Shown: piece after piece, positions 60,903 to 64,000 of the stretch | Numbering within the stretch: position 1 is the first letter of the stretch | How the letters are laid out: each line of letters opens with the position of its first letter | Assembly: GCF_900116135.1 (NCBI RefSeq) | Contig: NZ_FOZX01000010.1 | Span: 62,001-126,000 of the forward strand | From: Saccharopolyspora flava | GTDB taxonomy: Bacteria > Actinomycetota > Actinomycetes > Mycobacteriales > Pseudonocardiaceae | Length of the DNA: 64,000 nt | Direction of reading: 5' to 3' | The notes under the pieces: generated by a model | The model's input: the letters and a program-made list of their open reading frames with translations, nothing else | Told to the model about the DNA's origin: nothing | The model's database searches: none | Position numbers and translations under genes: made by a program

Positions 60903-62267
60903 TCAGGCAGCGTCACTCGCCCTGCTCGGCGGGAGGGCTCCGAGCACGTGCCGCAGCGCGGAGCGGAGTTCGGCGTGGCGGAACACGTGCTCCGCGGCGA
61001 GCAACCGCGCGGGCCGGACGTGCTGGTCGGCCAGGGCGAGCTCGCCGGCTCCTTCCTGTCCGAGCAGGATCCGCGGTGCAAGCGCGGGGACGGGCACGAC
61101 CGCGGGGCGGCGCAGCACGGTGGCGAGCACGCGGGTGTAGTCCTCGTTGCGCGCCGGGTTCGGCGCAACCGCGTTGAGGGGACCGGCTGCGGCCGGGTCG
61201 CACACCGCGCGCAGGTAGATCTCCGCGAGGTCGTCGATGCCGATCCAGGACAGCCACTGGCGCCCGTCCCCGAGACGACCGCCCAGACCGGCGGCGAACA
61301 GCGGGTACAGCAGCTGCAGCGTACCGCCTCCAGGCGATTGCACGATTCCGGTTCGCACCTGAACGCAGCGCAGACCAGCCCGCTCGGCCGGCGCGGTCGC
61401 AGCCTCCCAATCGGCGACCACCTCGGCGAGGAACCCGTCGCCGCGCTCGCTGTCTTCGGTCAGCGGCTCCTCTCCCCGGTCGGGCCCGTATATCCCGATC
61501 GCGGAGGCGGACACGAAAGCGCCGGGCCCGTCAGGAGTGGTGGCCGCTCGCATCGCCAGCAGCCGAGTGGGTTCGACGCGACTGTCGCGGACAGCGGCCT
61601 TGTGGGCTTGGGTGAACCGGCCGACGATCGGTTCACCAGCCAGGTGGATCACGGCATCAACACCGCGGAGGAGATCAACCGCCGGGTCGAGGGGATCCCA
61701 GCGGCGTTCGTCGCGATGGCGGGCGGCACGACGCACGAGCCGGATCACCCGGTGCCCCCCGGTGCTCAGCAGGGCGGTGACCGCGCTGCCGACCAAGCCG
61801 CTCGATCCGGTGACGGCGACGGTCAGCGCCCGATCGCTCAGCGAGCGGTATCGGGCATGGGCGGCGAGGTCCTCGGCGAGTTGAGCGTGGCGGTAGCGGA
61901 GCATGGCTCGCAGCGCGCAGCCGGGCACGGGTGTGTCGATCGCGTCGTCCACGCGTGTCCGTTGATCGCCCACCGCTGTGAACCGGTGGGTGTGGCGCCA
62001 GGGCAGAGCGCCCACGGGTGGCCGCGACACCAGTGCGTCCACGAATCGGTGGGGCGGGTCGTAACCGTCGGGCTGGTGAGCGGCGACCCATCGAAAACCC
62101 CCGGGCAGGCCGAGCACGGCTTGGCCGTCGCGCAGCGACGACGATTCGGCCAGCACCCGCACGGGTTGCCACGGAGGTGTCAGTCGAGTGATCGCCCCGG
62201 GCCGGCTGTGCCAGGCGAACACCTCCTCGACAGGCGCGTCGACCACGCTCGAATGAGTCAGCTCCAC
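60903..62267 (-). CDS. TIGR01777 family NAD-dependent epimerase with N-terminal SRPBCC domain
   Basis: 454 aa. The N-terminal half is an SRPBCC domain (SVVDAPVEEVFAWHSRPGAI, TPPWQPVRVLAESSSLRDGQ). The C-terminal half is the extended-SDR YfcH/TIGR01777 domain: VAVTGSSGLVGSAVTALLST, DAVIHLAGEPIVGRFTQAHK, FVSASAIGIYGPDRGEE and GGRLGDGRQWLSWIGIDDLA. GTG 62267 is favoured because AAGAGGGG lies 9 nt upstream. Fused SRPBCC-TIGR01777 proteins often accompany photolyases and carotenoid genes in actinomycetes; no defined reaction. Confidence 0.88.
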   Translation of the reverse strand: MELTHSSVVDAPVEEVFAWHSRPGAITRLTPPWQPVRVLAESSSLRDGQAVLGLPGGFRWVAAHQPDGYDPPHRFVDALVSRPPVGALPWRHTHRFTAVGDQRTRVDDAIDTPVPGCALRAMLRYRHAQLAEDLAAHARYRSLSDRALTVAVTGSSGLVGSAVTALLSTGGHRVIRLVRRAARHRDERRWDPLDPAVDLLRGVDAVIHLAGEPIVGRFTQAHKAAVRDSRVEPTRLLAMRAATTPDGPGAFVSASAIGIYGPDRGEEPLTEDSERGDGFLAEVVADWEAATAPAERAGLRCVQVRTGIVQSPGGGTLQLLYPLFAAGLGGRLGDGRQWLSWIGIDDLAEIYLRAVCDPAAAGPLNAVAPNPARNEDYTRVLATVLRRPAVVPVPALAPRILLGQEGAGELALADQHVRPARLLAAEHVFRHAELRSALRHVLGALPPSRASDAA

Positions 62268-62354
62268 GCTCGGCACCCCTCTTCGTCGATCCGGCGCACC
62301 CGAAGGGCAGCGCGTGAACGCGCATCGGCACACCCCGCACCTCTAGGAGTGATT

Positions 62355-62372
62355 CTATGCACAACCTATGCA
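62355..62372 (-). promoter_or_regulatory. Two 7-bp direct repeats 11 bp apart upstream of the epimerase
   Basis: CTATGCA at 62355-62361 and 62366-62372 (plus strand), exactly one 11-bp period apart; TTGCAT and TAGAAT promoter-like hexamers overlap them on the minus strand. CarH/LitR-type MerR photoreceptors bind 11-bp direct repeats, so this is a candidate operator. Confidence 0.4.
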
Positions 62373-62469
62373 ACTCGCCAGCCTCCCGCGGGCCGACGTC
62401 CGGTGGGTTTCGGTCGCGTGTTCTCGGCGATCAGCTTCAGCGCCAACGAGTTCTGATCCGGACCAAGGG

Positions 62470-63969
62470 TCAGAATTCGTGACGTCCGCGTTCCTGCCGG
62501 TCGATCGCGTCCAGGTCGGCGAGCCCGCGCATCGTCGCCAGCGGCTGCCGCATGCGGTGATTGCCCCGCAGCTGTTTCTCGTGCCGGTGCATCCATGCCC
62601 AGTAGCCTGCGGTGAAGGGACAGGCGTCCTCGCCCACGCGCTGGGCGGGATCGAAGCGGCAGCTGCGGCAGGAGTCGCTCATCCTGTTGATGTAGGCGCC
62701 ACCGGAGGCGTAGGGCTTGGTCGCGACCCGGCCGCCGTCGGCGTGCTGGCTCATCCCGATGACGTTGACGGGCATTACCCAGGGGAAGCCGTCGACGAAC
62801 GCGGTCGCGAACCACTCGGTCAGCTCGGCAGGTCGGTAGTCGCGTTGCAGGGCGTGGTTGCCGAGCACCATCAGCCGCTGGATGTGGTGCGCCCAGCCGC
62901 GGTCGCGGACGCCGTTGAGCGCCACCCGGAGGCACTCCGCGTCGAGCTGATCGCCATCCAGCTCCTTCCACCACTCTGGCAGCGGACGCGTGGCGTTGAG
63001 CTCGTTCGCGCGCAGGTAGGACGGTCCGAAGTGCCAGTAGAGGTGCCACACGTACTCCCGCCAGCCGAGGACCTGCCTGATGAAGCCCTCCACGCTGGAC
63101 AGCGGCGCCTTCCCGCTGCGGTATTCACGTTCGGCCGCGCGCGTGACTTCCAGCGGTTCCAGCAATCCCAGGTTCATCGGTACCGACAGCAGCGCGTGCG
63201 CCATCGACCAGTCGGCGTCGAGCATCGCGTCCTGGTACGGCCCGAATTCCGGCAGGCGGTAGTGGAGGAAGCGGCGCAGCGCTGCCCGGGCCTCAGTGCG
63301 GGTCACCGCGAAGAGCCGCGGACCGTCGGCTCCGATCGCGCGCAGGGCACCGTCGCGCTCCCACTGGTCCAGGTCGCCGCGTACCTGATCGTCGACGGAA
63401 TCCTCGCGGGGGTGCCACGGAACGGGGACACCGAGATCTGAAGCGTTCTTGGGCGGACGGTGCCGGTTCTCCGAGTCGAAGTTCCAGCGCCCTTGAGCTG
63501 GTGAGCCGCCTGGCTCCATCAAGACGTCGAACTTCTGGCGCTGATCCCGGTAGAAGTCCTCCATCCGGAAACGCCGCTGCGCCCGCGCCCAGCGCGCGAA
63601 GGAATCCTTCGACCGCGCGAACCCCGCTGTCGGCACCACCTCACGCACGAGCCCCTCGTCGGACATCGAGTTCACCAGCGCTGCTGCGGCGTGCGATCCC
63701 GGCTCGTGCACCACGACGGGCGTGCCCAACTCGCGCAGGGCAGCTCGATACGTGTCCGCGCGCACGATGCGGGCTCTGCTTCCCAGCTCGTCGGCGAGAT
63801 GACGCATCCCCGACAGGACCAGGTGCAGCTTCTGCCGATGGCACGGGCGACGGGTCAACGCGCTGGTGGACTCGATCAACACGATCTCCCGGTGACGGTG
63901 TTCCGGGCCGGAGTGGAAGTGCGGACCGAGCTGATCGCCGAAGAGCCACAGTGGTGCGTCATCGCGCAT
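62470..63969 (-). CDS. Fe-S bacterial cryptochrome/photolyase (PhrB/CryPro type)
   Basis: 499 aa. The N-terminal Rossmann region begins PLWLFGDQLGPHF, and the FAD domain has GFIRQVLGWREYVWHLYWHF, HIQRLMVLGNHALQRDYRPA, and MSQHADGGRVATKPYASGGA. Four Cys fit the [4Fe-4S] ligand pattern of the PhrB family: one in LDAECLRVALNG, then 88 residues later CRSC, then 13 residues on DACPF; these spacings equal those I recall for Agrobacterium PhrB. Members repair (6-4) photoproducts. ATG 63969 is used; GTG 63984 is possible. It is upstream of the epimerase by 200 bp. Confidence 0.93.
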   Translation of the reverse strand: MRDDAPLWLFGDQLGPHFHSGPEHRHREIVLIESTSALTRRPCHRQKLHLVLSGMRHLADELGSRARIVRADTYRAALRELGTPVVVHEPGSHAAAALVNSMSDEGLVREVVPTAGFARSKDSFARWARAQRRFRMEDFYRDQRQKFDVLMEPGGSPAQGRWNFDSENRHRPPKNASDLGVPVPWHPREDSVDDQVRGDLDQWERDGALRAIGADGPRLFAVTRTEARAALRRFLHYRLPEFGPYQDAMLDADWSMAHALLSVPMNLGLLEPLEVTRAAEREYRSGKAPLSSVEGFIRQVLGWREYVWHLYWHFGPSYLRANELNATRPLPEWWKELDGDQLDAECLRVALNGVRDRGWAHHIQRLMVLGNHALQRDYRPAELTEWFATAFVDGFPWVMPVNVIGMSQHADGGRVATKPYASGGAYINRMSDSCRSCRFDPAQRVGEDACPFTAGYWAWMHRHEKQLRGNHRMRQPLATMRGLADLDAIDRQERGRHEF

Positions 63970-64000
63970 TGCCACAGACTGCACCGAACGATCCTGCTGC

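Overview
The window is a very GC-rich actinomycete chromosome. Third codon positions are mostly G or C, GTG starts are common, several promoters look leaderless, and it carries actinomycete-specific families (XRE/DUF5753 regulator plus DUF397, DUF574-type methyltransferase, PucR, GAP/Sap, DUF7144). A Pseudonocardiaceae genome, perhaps Saccharopolyspora, is my inference; nothing in the window proves the genus. I saw no rRNA, tRNA, CRISPR array or intact transposase.

Layout. 0-9 kb: the start of a thiamine-diphosphate (ThDP) enzyme, an intact BCCT transporter, a Tat-exported PhoX/DUF839 protein, a second BCCT gene killed by a Trp-to-stop change and 5' truncation, and a 1133-aa SF1 helicase. 9-18 kb: a HAD hydrolase, a first protein with the N-terminal motif of contractile-injection-system (eCIS) cargo, an oxidoreductase/TetR pair sharing a striking double operator, an MHS-type MFS transporter, an XRE-DUF397 module with two small partners, an SDR and a DUF574-type methyltransferase. 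18-23 kb: a polyol/sugar module (SDR, xylulokinase-type kinase, aldehyde dehydrogenase) divergent from a FadR/GntR regulator. 23-30 kb: two small Cys-rich proteins, a Tat-exported FAD dehydrogenase, an aldo/keto reductase, an AraC regulator, and a second eCIS-cargo-like protein (DUF4157 plus a GExH domain). 29-35 kb: PucR regulator, sodium/solute symporter, ureohydrolase and ThDP decarboxylase, which fit catabolism of a guanidino compound or arginine. 35-39 kb: a frameshifted aldo/keto reductase, a class V aminotransferase, a lipoprotein and two membrane proteins.

39.1-43.6 kb is a gene-poor accessory patch: a 3' remnant of an MFS transporter, a frameshifted membrane protein, another 5'-less fragment, several unknown small genes, a nested palindrome that resembles a tRNA 3' end/attachment scar, and a cluster of TGTCCC boxes.

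43.6-59.2 kb is the most coherent system: UbiX, acyl-CoA ligase, three-subunit molybdenum hydroxylase, enoyl-CoA-hydratase-family enzyme, aldehyde dehydrogenase, two transporters, UbiD, and LysR and PadR regulators. This gene set matches the known 5-hydroxymethylfurfural / furandicarboxylate / 2-furoate (hmf) pathway: UbiD/UbiX decarboxylation to 2-furoate, CoA activation, ring hydroxylation of furoyl-CoA, then hydrolysis to 2-oxoglutarate. The iron-sulfur subunit is fused to a CoxG-like domain.

59.2-64 kb: a scar where fragments of a sugar ABC permease and a ROK regulator abut the truncated C-terminus of an FAD oxidase, then a TIGR01777 epimerase and an Fe-S bacterial cryptochrome/photolyase. 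A CarH/LitR-like 11-bp direct repeat lies in front of the epimerase.

A dispersed family of at least five long inverted repeats (2.4, 17.9, 22.7, 36.0 and 39.0 kb) marks gene 3' ends across the window.
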